Origin: Trematomus loennbergii
Lineage: Eukaryota; Chordata; Actinopteri; Perciformes; Nototheniidae
DNA length: 64,000 bases
Reading direction: 5' to 3'
Assembly (NCBI GenBank): GCA_012861695.1
Contig: JAAOOA010000399.1
Location: 8,427,147-8,491,146 of the forward strand
Below, in pieces: positions 50,048 through 62,792 of this stretch (positions are counted from its first letter, which is position 1; each line of letters starts with the position of its first letter). The translations under genes were made by a program, and so were the position numbers. Below the pieces are notes generated by a model. It saw nothing but the letters and a program-made list of their open reading frames with translations, had not been told where the DNA came from and searched no databases.

Positions 50048-50844
50048 TCATTGCGTCTGCTCTGCAGGACTTTGACTAGTGGACAGTTTGACTCCGTGTA
50101 CTTTCTGCATGTGCCTCTTCATGAGCAGCCTCTCTGTAAATAACTCGTCACAATCCCCACATTTGTACGGTCTCTCCTCTTTATGTTTGGCTAAAACGTG
50201 TTTTCTCAGAGTTGAACCTCTGTTGAAGGATTTGTCACAGATGTGACAGCTGAAAGGCTTCTCTCCTGTGTGAGTTCTTATATGTTCTGTCATGTGTCCT
50301 TTCAGTTTAAAACACTTGCCACAGAAATGGCAGCTGTAGGGTCTCTCTCCGGTGTGCACTCTCATGTGGTTCTGCAGATTGCTCTGACAGGGTATGTGTT
50401 TGCCACATATGTGACAGTCAAAGTTCCCCTTGCTGTCATGTGACTTGCTTTCGTGCGTCTTGAGGTGCCAGGTAAGCACACTTTTCTTGGTGAATATGTA
50501 GTTGCATATGTGGCAGCGGTACAAGGTGGTGCTGGTCTTCTCTTCAGAGGGTTCTGGATCCTCTGCAGGGGCCGGCTCTGACTCTCTGCCCTCCTCTGCG
50601 GCTCTGCAGTCTTCTAACTGTTGCACCGTTTTTATGAGTTCTTTCGTCAAGGCGTCGCCGTCATCGCTGTCGTCTAATGAAGGTGGCTCGTTGATCCTGT
50701 TGATCCACAGTTCCTCTTTCTGCTGCTCTTCCTCCTCTTTAATCTGGGAGGGTCCCGGCTCATCCTGGCACGCCCCAGGGCTCCACTCCGGCTGTCTGGG
50801 TAGCGTCTCCTCCGAAGGTGGCAGTGTAGTTGGTTGTTTGGTAT
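50048..50844 (-). CDS. C2H2 zinc-finger terminal exon B
   Basis: The acceptor CCCTTGCAG is followed by a phase-1 open frame of 265 codons. An acidic linker contains a PSQIKEEEEQQKEELW segment, typical of teleost zinc-finger genes of this kind. The fingers follow: CHICNYIFTKKSVLTWHLKTH, CHICGKHIPC..NHMRVH, CHFCGKCFKLKGHMTEHIRTH, CHICDKSFNRGSTLRKHVLAKH and CGDCDELFTE..KRHMQKVH. TGERP/TGEKP linkers are present. The product is a likely nuclear DNA-binding regulator; the target is unknown. Phase 1 matches the donor of 55686-55884, giving 331 residues if joined. Confidence 0.85.
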
Positions 50845-51250
50845 CTGCAAGGGAGGAAACGGAAACACATTACACTCAAGATCACAATCAAGATTGCCAC
50901 TGCAAAAATAGTGATGCCATTAATCCACACCGTTCGGGACTTTTACCTTTGAGATCAGCTGCCTCAGAGCCACATCAACTTCATGAAGGGAACAAACAGT
51001 CAAGAGTGAAAACCACAGAAGAGGCCCAAAATTAAGGCCTTTTTTTCTTGTGTTACACCAAAACAATCAATTACTTTTTTAAGTTAAGGAGCCATTCAAA
51101 GGATGTGATGTATCTGGTTACATAACATGTGTTTTTTCTAGCTTTCTCAGTCACATGCCAAAAAAGCTTTTGATCTTCTTAGCACACAGTTTTCACCCAC
51201 ATGTCATTTTGCTCAAACTAACAAAAAGTGGAGTGTTTTAACAGTCAGTC

Positions 51251-51256
51251 TTTATT
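51251..51256 (-). terminator. Candidate polyadenylation signal for terminal exon A
   Basis: AATAAA on the minus strand, about 1.15 kb downstream of the stop at 52404. Its position between the two finger exons argues that exon A ends its own transcript. Confidence 0.4.
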
Positions 51257-52403
51257 CTCAACAAACAGACAGACAATCTAGTACAAGCATGGTACACACA
51301 GAGTTTGTGAAAGCTAGTAATGTATATGTAATCTGTAAAGCTGAAACATTGTCCAATACATTCATACAGCACAGAGCACATGTATCTTCAACTCAGTCCT
51401 GCTGCGTTGAAGCGTTGCTATAGCCGGCATAGTATCAATGTTTTGTTAAGGCAACACAAACAAACAAATTAATTATAATCCATTAGCAAATGCATTTCAG
51501 GGTCTACTAGTATTAACGTATGTTTAAACAATCAAGCAAACTATTTATATCAAACCTTAAATACAGGTTACTGCAAATCAAACTATGAAATCATAATAAA
51601 AAAAAAGCACATCAACAGTCTCATCAAACATATTGGTCTTCAAAAACTTTGGCCGGACTAAAACAAAAATCCGAGTACAGAACTGTTTGATTATTGAACA
51701 GCAAGTTAAAGAAAGCAGCAGAACTAAAGATATTCTGTTTTAACAACACTCCATTACCCACAATGCAACTCTATGCTTTGACAGTTAGGTCAGGAATTTG
51801 GATGTTTGATGCTGGTAGCAGCCTTGAGCCACAAGCCTTAAGCAGATGCATGGGGAGCAGGCAACAGAGGTCTGTTCAACACTTTCCAACTCTGCACATC
51901 CAGATTTGATCATTTTCCGACTTGTAGTCTTAAGTCACTGGAGGTGATTTATCAAAGTGTACACTGCTCACTCTGGAGGCTAAAGGTTTCTTCTTCCAAC
52001 CTTCAAACAGACTTTGCTATGCAAAACCTTCAAAGTCAATTCATACTGTCTCGAGGACATCTTTGGTTAAAGTTTAAAGTCCATTGCACACATGTCAACA
52101 ATCAGCATCCATGTTGATGCGACCAGCAGCTTGCTCACTAGCATCTGTAACCACACCCGAATGTCATGTCCCTTCTACATTACATTTCTATTTCATTTGA
52201 GCCTTATAACTTAACAAATGTAGGATCCTTATCAAAAGGTTTGCTTTAATTCAAAAAGTGAACATCAATATATTTGCTCTTCCCTTCAGAAAACACATGA
52301 ACAGCGTGTGCAAAAGCTCATTTTGATTGATAATAAAAGCCCTTTAGATTCATTTTGTTTTACCAGTAGTAACTTCTGAACTTTTACAGTCAGCTACAGA
52401 ATG

Positions 52404-53179
52404 TCACACAGAGATATTGACGAAGTGGACCCTCTTCATGTGCCGTTTGAACATAACGAGCACAGGAAAGCGCTGGCTGCATTGCATGCACTTGAAAGGC
52501 ATGCTCTCCCTGTGTTGGATCCGGGCGTGTTTAGTCATGTTGGAAGATCTGTTGAAGCTCTTCCCACAGGTGAAGCAGGGGTAAGGCCGTTCTCCAGTGT
52601 GAGTCCTCACATGTTCTTTTATATGACTTTTCAGCTTGTATCCCTTACCACAAATGGGACAGGCATATGTTTTCTGGTCTGTGTGCGTTATCATGTGGGG
52701 GATCGCTTCACTCCTGTTGTCGCTGGACGTTGGTGAACTTGTTGTTGCATGAGCTGCGAGGTGCAATTGTAACTCTTCTTGTCTCAGGAAATACTGACAG
52801 CAAATTTCACAAAAAAAGAAAGGTCTCTTCTTTGTATATAGCGGAGATACTCCAAAGGACGGTAACGGTTGGTCATCCTGTGAAGGCATGTCGTAATCCA
52901 TGTGCTCTCCGACTGTTACAACTCGACTCAGGCTGTCTGGCATTTCGTATTGGCTGTGCTCTGCAAATGTCACAACTTGAATTAAATTGTCTGGCATCTG
53001 ATTTTCTTCATGCTCTCCTTCTGTGACCCTCTCAGTGAGGGTGTGAGTAGTGCTGCTGTACCCCGGATGTACCGGTGAGTCCACAGCCTCGGTCAGTTCC
53101 TCTTTAATGGGCAGGTTTTTTTGCTGCTCCTGAGCAAAAACCTCCTGTGTCGGTGTGGGCAGTTCGATCTGCCTTGAAT
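52404..53179 (-). CDS. C2H2 zinc-finger terminal exon A
   Basis: The acceptor CACTGTTACAG is followed by a phase-1 open frame of about 258 codons ending at a stop at 52404. Order: KEEL-type acidic linker; a repeated stretch of about 18 residues (MPDNLIQVVTFAEHSQ then MPDSLSRVVTVGEHMD, then a shorter MPSQ); then four C2H2 fingers (CEICCQYF, CPICGKGY, CFTCGKSF, CMQCSQRF), the last with a long C-terminal spacing typical of degenerate final fingers. Phase 1 matches the first exon at 55686-55884 (324 residues if joined). It is followed by about 1.15 kb of probable 3' UTR to an AATAAA at 51251-51256. Confidence 0.85.
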
Positions 53180-55139
53180 CTGTAACAGTGGATAGGAAAA
53201 TGATTTTGGTAGCAGCTTAAAAAAAAATCACTTCTCTGATCACACAAACTATATTGGTGGACTTGATTAATCCCAAGGCGTGGTGCTCGTCCTTACAGCA
53301 GCAGAGACATATAATTCAAGTTATGGTTTTAAAACAGTGAGCACGAACGTCTAAAAAACATTACAAGACACAGAGTACATGTCTCTCAAGTGTGATTCAC
53401 TAGTTTACTGGATTACTGGACATTTGCATTATGGGCCATTCATAACATATACAGGTGAACAACTGATGAAAGAAACAGCCACTTCATTTTTAAATGCTTG
53501 AAAAAAAACACAAATCTGCAAACCAAAATATATCATTTGCAGGAACTTCTGTTTTATTTTAATGCATTTGCGGTTCCAAATACTTGTGTTTTCCTTACAG
53601 TGATTGTATATAAGCAATAAAGTAAGTCCATGAATACAATATGAGATTCCTCCTCTGTGTTTCACTTCTTGCTTTTTCAAAGAATGTTTTCTTTGTGCGC
53701 CCCACGGTGTTCAAGAGAATACTGCAATGAACAACACAATGTATCTATGTGTGCTTGTAGCTTTTTGAACATATCTGCAGGGCCACGGTGCTTTTGCACA
53801 TGTATGAACATTGAGACAGTAGGTTGTGTGAGCTGGTGAAAACACATTCATCTATTCTGCACACCTGAGATTTTTCTATCTGAAGAAAGCTCTCAATTAG
53901 GCCTCTTTATTATTCATAGATAGTAAGCGTAAGGTAATGTACTTTATTAAAGGAATCAAAGTGATCATTCACTACACAGGATGAACACATCATAGTAAGC
54001 ACCTGAGCAAATGATAACAACACCCAGATCCACACTCAAAAAGGCATTCAAAATGTTGTCTGTATAAAACTGCTGTCACATTATTCGCCCTCTTTATTAT
54101 AAGTGGTTTTAATGCAGATTATTTATTTCTCCTACAAGGTGTCGCACAATCACACTGTATGGAAAAATGTACTACTAAGCGTTGCTTGCACTCCAGATTG
54201 ACATCGTATGGTAGAGGGGAATAACTTTCCTGTGTTGACAACTTGTGAGCAACAATTCTGATTACTCCAATATGACATGAACCTAAGATAACTCTTGTCT
54301 GGCTGATACATCAACAATCATTTGGCAAATGTAAGCTCTATTTAACACACAATCCCAGCTGTGATTCAATACTGTGAAGCTTTGTTTCACTCTTCGGGTC
54401 AATGACTTGAACTTCTCTCACCACAATCCCAACATGCTTTTTTTTCCAGCCACGACTAGGTTGGCAGAGAGGTGCAAACGGCCTAAAACATTCCCATTAG
54501 GAGTAACGCGCTGAAGCTTCTAGAAACAACGCAAATATAAAACACACAAATATGCACATGCAAATGGTAAATGTTTCTCAATTCTGCGCATGTGTTGTCA
54601 AGTTGGTGAAGACGTTTCTTCATTTCCATGTGTTTTGGCACATTTGTGTTTTAATATTTGCATTGTTTCTGCAGCTGCAGCACGTTTTCTCCTGAGAGTA
54701 AAGTGTCGGGCCGTTGCAGCCAGTTGGCACCTGTCGGCCACCGTAAACTCCTCATAAAAATGACCAGGAAGTACATGGCCACAGGTTAGAATTACAAACA
54801 GAAAATCACAAAAGAGAAATGCAGTTTCAATAAGCGACATCATATAAGCGACACATTCCTGATAGAAAACAATGTGACAAACAATGAATGTAAGCATTGA
54901 CGAACCATTGTTGTTCATTTTCTTACTTGCAAGAGTAGCGTTGCCATTGGTGACGGTGTCAAGGCCATTCAGGCTAAGGATGGCCATATTACTGGGCTCT
55001 TCTCAAGGTGTTTTTCATGTTATTTGCTACACCAGATCATTTGCAAATGTGCTACAATCTAAGGGTTCATAATCCCCTATATGCAGTACATAAATCCATA
55101 TAAATAATTTGACTTGCACTTCAGGGCCACCGTATACAT
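53180..55139. other. Intron of the zinc-finger locus
   Basis: Mostly AT-rich. A 129-codon minus-strand ORF (54598-54987) has no domain. Its downstream part (ARHFTLRRKRAAAAETMQ) may be an eroded dispersed repeat. No second first exon of the zinc-finger type was seen here. Confidence 0.45.
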
Positions 55140-55390
55140 ATTCTGAAATGCTGTGGTGTTTTGTGAAATGCTGTGGCGTTTTGTGAAATGCTGTGGTGTT
55201 TTCTGAAATGCTGTAGTGTTTTGTGAAATGCTGTGGTGTTTTCTGAAATGCTATGGTGTTTTGTGAAATGCTGTGGTGTTTTGTGAAATGCTGTGGTGTT
55301 TTGTGAAATGCTGTAATGTTTGTGAAATGCTGTGGTGTTTTCTGAAATGCTGTGGTGTTTTCTGAAATGCTGTAGTGTTTTGCGAAATGT
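55140..55390. repeat. 20-bp minisatellite, about 12 copies
   Basis: The unit GAAATGCTGTGGTGTTTTGT has T/C and G/A variants and occasional 1-base length changes. It lies in the zinc-finger gene's intron 1, close to the first exon. Confidence 0.93.
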
Positions 55391-55685
55391 TGTTTTGACA
55401 TGCACTTACGTCTTTCTAAGACCAATTATTATAATTGCCCGTATAACATGTATTATCATACTATGCCTACATATAAATTGACCGGATATTTACTCTCTTG
55501 ACTGTCTTCAGCTGGAAAACAGTAACGCTAGCTAAAACTGCTTGCTAACATAATGTAGCTTAATGTAGCAAATACACAGCACGTAACAGACTGTAAACGG
55601 TGTTAGCTTCTGTGCTTTAATTAACGTTACTGGACAATTACCATGATAGCGTATAGTAAGGTTAGGTGCACACTGAGAAACATAC

Positions 55686-55884
55686 CTGTTCTGTGCAGCC
55701 TTATCTCCGGCTTGTAGACCAGCTCCAGCAGCCTCTGCAGCCTCTGGTTCTCCAGCTTGGTATGGTACACTTCATCCTGGTAGTCCACGATGGTCTTCTC
55801 CACGAACCCGTAGATGTCCACTGCAGCTGCGGTTAACCTCTCCGTGAGAAAGACATTGAACGACTGGAGCGTAGCGTTAGCCAT
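55686..55884 (-). CDS. Zinc-finger gene first coding exon
   Basis: ATG at 55882-55884 and a 66-codon frame starting MANATLQSFNVFLTERLTAA, then a heptad-like LENQRLQRLLEL segment, ending in phase 1 at GTATGT. This N-terminal module, with a helical region followed by a short coiled coil, is characteristic of a large teleost C2H2 zinc-finger group. Both downstream finger exons accept phase 1. It is the only such exon visible between 50048 and 56000. Confidence 0.85.
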
Positions 55885-55889
55885 TTTAT

Positions 55890-57820
55890 GATAACCTGAC
55901 TGTCAGCTCTCTGTTGCCAGCTGTGTGTGTGTGCACCAAGCCCCCAGGAAGTGCGCCGGACTCGGGTGAAAATATTCGTTGTGTCCAAACGGCGTTACTA
56001 CAATTTCCGTATCGGTCCGTGACGTCACTGGGCCCAGAAAGACTTTTCCCCATTGACTAACATTGGGAAAGAGACGTCTGTAAATCAGCGGATAATTTTT
56101 TTTAAACTGAATAAACTACCCAGTATGAACTATTTTATAGCCCTTATTATAATCATAAGGTCCTTAAAGTTGTAAAATGCACTAAAAGCCGAATCTAGAT
56201 GTATTGTCTGTCTCCATTCATTCTACTGAGCTGGTGTGCACTGTTTAGTGGACCAGCTTTTAATATCCAATGTAACAAGAGTCATACCGCCCCCTATTGT
56301 ACTGGACTGTGTATTACTGGAGTATCCTGTAAATAAAAAACTGTTGCAATATACCCTTGTGCAATTTAAGCTTGAATTTTATTCCACTGTATTGAAAATA
56401 TGTAAACAGTACCAGCTACTTATATGATCACAAAATATATACTTCTACTTATTTTTGTACTTATTGGGTTTATTTACATATTTATATAATATGTAAGTCT
56501 AGTCTGTTTACTTAATCGGTACTATCATTTTGCTGATTTAATACCGAACATTTTGACCGACACATATAGGAATTCTGATTCTGATTCTGTCTAATTCTAA
56601 TTCCAAATATTACAGTGCATATTTATATATTGAAGCTAATCAACACATTAGATGTCACCTGACTTCCCTTTCTGGGCTAAACACTTTTTTATCAAGTTGA
56701 AAATCTTAACGTTTGTAAGGCATCACTGTAATGTCTAAGGTAAACGTGTATTCATATTTTCAGACAAATAGGCTTTAGTATGCTCAGAAATGATTATGTA
56801 TTTGTTTTGTGATGAGGACAGGTGGACTTTTGTAGTTAGGAATACAAATAAATCCTGAGGTTGCCTGCTTCACCAACAGTATATGTTCAATATTCACATA
56901 ACATAAGAAGACGTCCTGAAATCATATTAAAAATATGTATTATTTGTACTTTATAGTAAAACAATTCTGCCTTGATTTTGAGTAAATGAGTCGCATGATA
57001 TAAAAGCTACCGGTTGTGTTTATTTATTCCTGTATTTATTTCCACATTTATTTCAGTATTTTTACATTTATTTATTCTTGTATATTTTTTAATTCCTGTA
57101 TTTATTCTGTATTTATTTATGTTACTTATGTCATGTTCTGTCCTCCATATCTACCCAGATACGCAGCCTTGGAATAAACTAGGATCCCAGAAAAAAAAAA
57201 AAACTTGAATGTCTGTTCTTGCTCTTTTTTTTTTATGAACCAAACCAAATTATCTTTAGTGAAAGGGGCGGGGAGGGACATTCGAAACAAAAACCCTCTC
57301 GAAATCCATCTGAGCTCATGAAAATACACAGCATGGCATCACTGGTATTGATACTAGACATATTTAGAGTGGATTGACGCATGGCCATCAATAACTTTTG
57401 CTACCTTCACCGTCAAGAGAGGGAGTTTTGATACAACTTTCCTTTAAGGTTTGTGAAATAAAAAAGGCATCGCAGTCGTTTTCCCGTTGACTGTTTCAAG
57501 AAAGAAAGACAACAAATTGGTCTGCATTTATACATTTTAAAGTGCATTGCAGTATATAAAAAGTGAGAGTTTCACTGACACTTTTATTAGCTGAGATGCT
57601 TGCTGGGATGTTAACAGTTAAAAAAAGATCCACACTGAATCACAGGGCGATATACTGATGCTGTTCTGATAGACATGTTGAAGTGTGATGGAGGACACCT
57701 GCTGTGACATCACTGATTTGGGTGTGGTCAGAACATATAGGCGTGCACCTTGGATGTTTAAAGAGCAGCACAGCAGCAGTTCTCATGTTTTTCAGATTCA
57801 TGATTTAAAAAATTGGAAGC
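55890..57820. other. Intergenic DNA between the zinc-finger locus and zbtb49
   Basis: Starts with the probable promoter of the zinc-finger gene (CG-containing, near 55920-56040). About 57015-57120 is a degenerate TTTATTCCTGTATTTA tandem repeat, which explains a spurious 64-codon ORF. No gene seen. Confidence 0.45.
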
Positions 57821-57825
57821 ATTTT

Positions 57826-57831
57826 TTTATT
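57826..57831 (-). terminator. Candidate polyadenylation signal for zbtb49
   Basis: AATAAA on the minus strand about 190 bp downstream of the zbtb49 stop codon. Confidence 0.45.
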
Positions 57832-58021
57832 GCATAATCGGAACAATCCACACAAAACACAAGTCAACTATTTTAATATTCTTTAATGTCTGCTTAGCTA
57901 CCATTTGTGTTTTACAAGTAGTAGAAATGTGATGACAATATAAGCTTATCAAAACATTGGTGAGGATTGCACACCCTCCGAACTGGCTATGCTCATGAAA
58001 TATCTCATAAGATGCAATATT

Positions 58022-61000
58022 CTACTGCTCCATGTCATTATCGTTCTGCAGAGTCTTCATTGCCAGGCCCCACAGAGTGACACTGGAGGTAAACTGGCCC
58101 TCAGTGGACCTGTACGACCCACTGATGGGCCGGCTAGAGGAAGTGAGGGAGCCGCAGTGATTATCTGTGGGAGGAAGGTAGGGTCTCCCCATCGGATCTC
58201 TGCCCATTTCCCCTGACATCCCATTCTCCACATACGGCCCGTACACCGCCTCCTCACAGAGGTGGAGGGACTTGGCAAGCTTCATGTGGTCTGAAGAAAT
58301 CATGGCTGTGCTCCTCTCCTGGTGGTTGGAGGAGAGCAGGTGATGGGGGACCAGGGATCGCAGCTCTGGAAGAGGGGTGGGGGTGGGAGCTGGGCTGATT
58401 TGCATGCTGGGAGATGGAGTCTCTGTATGAGGTGTTGGTGGTGGTGAAGGCGATGAGGGTTTCTCTAACCCTGCATGGGGCGTCGTGCTGGAGAAAGGCT
58501 GCGAAGTGGAGGCGGGAGGACGTTTTCTCAGGCGGACAGGTTTGGGGACAGGGGCACCTTCTGAGCTACAGGGGGGGTCAGAGTTGTCTGAGGGCGGGCT
58601 GTCGGTTGGAGCCCCCTTGCAGTGTCGGTTGCTGTGTCTCCTTAACATGGCGGAGCGGGTGAAGCTCTTTCCACAGGCGTTACAGATGTAAGGTTTCTCA
58701 CCCGTGTGTGACCTTATGTGGCGCTGCAGGTCCCCTGAGCCGATGAAGCACTTTCCTACAATATTTAAGAAAACACACATTAAATGTAGATACTGTGAAG
58801 GCATTAGCTAGAGTATATTCTGAAGATCAAGCTCTACTTGGTGAATTCATCACTTGACTTAAGAATTTTCATGTCACAATTTTTGTTAATAAGCACCGGG
58901 TAACATTTTCTTGGAGATTTATTGATTCGAAATGACTACAAAACTCAATGTTTTAAATCAATAATGAAATGATGACAACAAGTCAGCATCAACACATTCA
59001 AAATTCCATTATGCTTGGAAAGCCTATCATTAGAAATAGTCAATCAAAAGATAATAGCATTGATTTATAATTTAGTTTTTAACATTTTAGAAAACACTGA
59101 AAAAAACATTTGGAATTCAGTAAAGCCCAAGGTGTCGCACTCAAAAGATTATTTTCAAATAAAAAGTGAATAACCGGAAGACATGCAATTTATAGTCACA
59201 TTAGATAAAGAGCCTCAAGTCCTTCCCACTAAAAAGCTATCACCAATAAATGTTAACTTGTTTTTAAAACATGAATAAAGCGACTAATCAATTATCAAGA
59301 TAGTCGCTGCTTAGTTTTCTGTTAGCTGACTAATCATTTCAGTCCTATGAAAGGGATTTATGCAACTACATCCAAAGTGAAATCAACGTGAATAACACTT
59401 TCAAGAAGATAGACGCTGTTCCCATCCTTACCGCAGGTGGCACAGCTGTGAGGTTTCTCTCCAGTGTGGCGGCCCTTGTGCTTCAGAAGCTTTCTGTGCG
59501 TGTTGAAGGACTTCCCGCATTGGTCACATGTGAATGTCTTGTCTGCGGTGTGAGTCCTTTTGTGCTCCTTGAGATTACTTAAATTGTTAAATCCTGAGTG
59601 ACAAGACAAGAACAGTGAATAACACACCAGGAGAAACATATTTTACAGCCGAGTCTGTGAACAACGCAGCTCACACCACTGTGGATGATTTTGTAAAGGT
59701 TTAACTTGAGAACGAGACCATTCATTAAACACTGCAAATAGATTGATTAGGAATATTATAAAGAAAAGTGATTCTGTTTAGAGCGATCATTTACCTCGAC
59801 CACATATATCACACAGATGGGGCTTCTCTCCTGTGTGGACCACTTTGTGACGATGGACATCCCCCGATGCAGTAAAGCTGGAAAACACAGATAAATATTG
59901 AATTTTAAAGGCTAGTCCTGAAATCTACGTAAATTGCCAAGATTTTGGAAACTAGTAATCAGTTAGGAGTTAAGGCAGACACACAAACATAAAATAAACA
60001 CAACATTGAAAGAGAATTCCTTTATAAGGGTAAGGGGAATGACAAAAAGGTTTAATTATATATAGGGCAATTTGATACATGGAGTTAGCTTACCTTTTAC
60101 CACATAACTCACAGATGTACGGTCTTTCTCCAGAGTGTCGCCGCAAATGTGTCTGTAAATTTCCAGCCTGCGAAACAAAATAAGTTAGATTGATATCTAA
60201 GAATAACTGTGGGAAATAAGAGTAATACACCAGACAATACCTGTGAGAAATGTCTTCCACAAACATTACACTGAAAGGGCTTCTCACCTGCATGAAAGAA
60301 AAATAGGTTTGTGTCTGAAAACAGTATTGCAATTACATTACAATTACTACAGAAACGTGTTAGTGTTAATGTGTGATTTATAAAGACTAAATACCGGTAT
60401 GTGAGCGCTTGTGCAGCTCCAGGTTGCTCGGGTGTTTGAAGATCTTCCCGCACACCTCACAACAGTAATGCTTGTTTCCGGTCTGCAGCGGTGGCTCGGG
60501 CACAGTCTTCAGACTTTGCTCTTCTTCGTTCACAGGTGGAGATCTGGGAGGTTGTACTTCTGTTGGCATCTCTGCAACAGGCTCCTTGTTGACGTTAAGG
60601 TCCTCAACCGGAGCTTCTGTAGCTTCAGTCTGGACCACTGTCTCTTCTCGCTGAATCTCTTTGGGACAGCTGAGGACAGGCTCACTCATGGACTCAGCAA
60701 ACATTTCCTCCAAAGCCTTCTGAGACCGGAGGTAGTTGTATTTCTTTAGGTACACAGCCTTCTTTGGGCGCATTGGTTTGTTGAGCATGGGGTCTTCTGA
60801 GTTAGAGCTGGGGGTGTTTAAATTATCTGAGGGTGTTAAAGAAGAGACAGGGTTCTTGTCGACTGCCACAGATGTGCAGGGAGGATTGGGCTGAACTGTG
60901 TTTCCTGAGCATACAGGAGTGTTGCTGCCTCCCTGACCGACTCCAAGCTGAATATGCGGCTCTTCCACCAGCACCAAGGGGCACGGAGCTTGATTTAAGG

Positions 61001-61799
61001 CTGCACTATTAGTCTCAAGTGCACTCTGTTTGAAGTACTGCTTACTGTAGAAGTTACGGAGCTTGTAGCCGTGGACAAGCTGTTTTTCTACAGGCGCCTG
61101 AGTGCTGCCGGCTGTGTCACAATTTGTGCTGCTATTAGAAACAGAAAGCTGCATCCTTTTGTTGTGGTCCATGTCTGCGCTGAAGCTGGTCCTCTGGGTT
61201 TCTGAGGGACAGTGGAGGTCAACATCGTGAGGAAGACCGCTCCCCAAGAGGCAGTCGTGCTCGGAGCTCAACATGCCCGGGAGAGAAAATGATGGGATCT
61301 CCACGGGTGGAGGGCAAGGCTTGAGGAAAGTATTGCACATGATCTGGACATTTAGAACCTGTAAACACTGAGCAATGTCCAGGAGTGCTTGAACATTATC
61401 TTGGTTGATGTCAAGATGGGAGGTGTACATGTAGTCCAATATTTGTCCCATACCGCTCACATCCTGGATGACCAAATTGAACACCTCATTCTTCTGACTG
61501 GGGGAATTTTGGAATAAAGACCTGGAAAAAGATCAGAGCAGTACTTTGTTACTCTAAAACAGCAGCGAATGATTACTGTGCTAAATAGAATGGATGGAAA
61601 CCACACAAATACACTGATTCAACACTCCATTTAATACAAATAGGCACCTGAAATATGAGCTGAAAGCAGCAAGGACGTTTTTGTGGGCTTTGAAGCAGAC
61701 ACCTTTGACCACTAGCATGCAGTCACAGAGCAGACCCTGGATCCTCTGCTCCTGGAGCTGCTGCAGCAGGTAGGAGCTGTGGGTAGACAGGGCGTCCAT
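58022..61799 (-). CDS. zbtb49: Zinc finger and BTB domain-containing protein 49
   Basis: Nuclear BTB-zinc-finger transcription factor. ATG at 61797-61799. Exons: 61648-61799, 60395-61521, 60241-60287, 60094-60167, 59795-59877, 59432-59593, 58022-58755; all phases join, giving about 792 residues against roughly 765 in human. Residues 1-120 form the BTB/POZ dimerisation domain ([20 protein letters not shown], then [13 protein letters not shown]). A long low-complexity linker follows with [11 protein letters not shown], a stretch shared with human ZBTB49. Then come seven C2H2 fingers ([57 protein letters not shown]), several split across exons, and a conserved C-terminus [20 protein letters not shown]. 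No defects seen. Neighbour lyar is divergent, as in human 4p16. Confidence 0.96.
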
Positions 61800-62792
61800 G
61801 CTCACTCAGCTGCTGAACCACTCAGATCCAGAAAACCTAGGGGGACATGTGTAAAAAAAAAAATAATATATATTTTTTAAATAAATACGATTTATTTCGT
61901 TTGTTTTAATTCATGAAACACAACCACATTTAAAGTGATGGTAGTGGGTTTTCTAAATGGATAAATATATAATTCAACAACCGCGCATAATCTAGTCGGT
62001 CTGTGCTACGAGACCACCCATGCAAAAATTGGGATGAAACCCACCAACATGCTAACTACAATGCTAGGCTAAACAACTACAACGGTAAACAGTGTGAGTC
62101 GGTAAGGCATTAAATCCTGAAGAAATACATTTAAAACCGAAATTGAAAGTCCTGAATCCTTGTAGTTCAGTCAAGTTTGACATAAATATAACCTACGTCT
62201 GAGGAGTCCACCTTTTATTTGGATGATGGGTCACTTTTCCAGAGTAAGAAACGTCACTTCCCCTCCTGGTGCAACCTGTATTTAGAGCCGTCAAAACATG
62301 AAGCAGGAGAAAATAGAATTATAACTTTGAGACTAAGAAGCAATTAAAGTGTAATATAACGTGAAGTGTAAAATAAGTGTAATCTCCTGCTATTTAACTA
62401 CCGAATAAAAACAAAGCTTTGCACACGGTTTGTTTTCACCCTGGTCGGAACTTCTCTCATGTTACAATTGTACACGGAAGACTTTAAGTGGCACTAACGT
62501 GTGGTGTGGTCACGTATGTTTTGAAAAGTTTACGGGAATGGAAAGACACACGGCTCCATTGGCATTAATACATCCGCAGTAATTGGTTAATTTGAACATT
62601 TGCTGTCTTTGGATAACGTAAACTTCTTTCGGTTAGCTAACATTAGCTCAAACCATTGCTGTGGACATATTCCGCATGAAGATTGTACCGATTTCGTTTT
62701 AACGTTAAGTGACACGTTGGTTGCAGATAGTAGGAACCAGATTCAATCAAAGTTATAAATCCTTTTTAGACTAGCAAAATTGTCGTTCAAAT
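61800..62792. promoter_or_regulatory. Shared intergenic region of zbtb49 and lyar
   Basis: About 1 kb between the two divergent start codons. A minus-strand acceptor (CCCCCTAG) near 61840 indicates that zbtb49 has a non-coding first exon farther right, so the true promoter gap is smaller and probably bidirectional. No TATA box identified. Confidence 0.5.

Noticed and set aside
54598..54987. 129-codon ORF as an extra zinc-finger-gene exon
   Set aside because: No domain, no matching phase or clean acceptor, and part looks like an eroded dispersed repeat.
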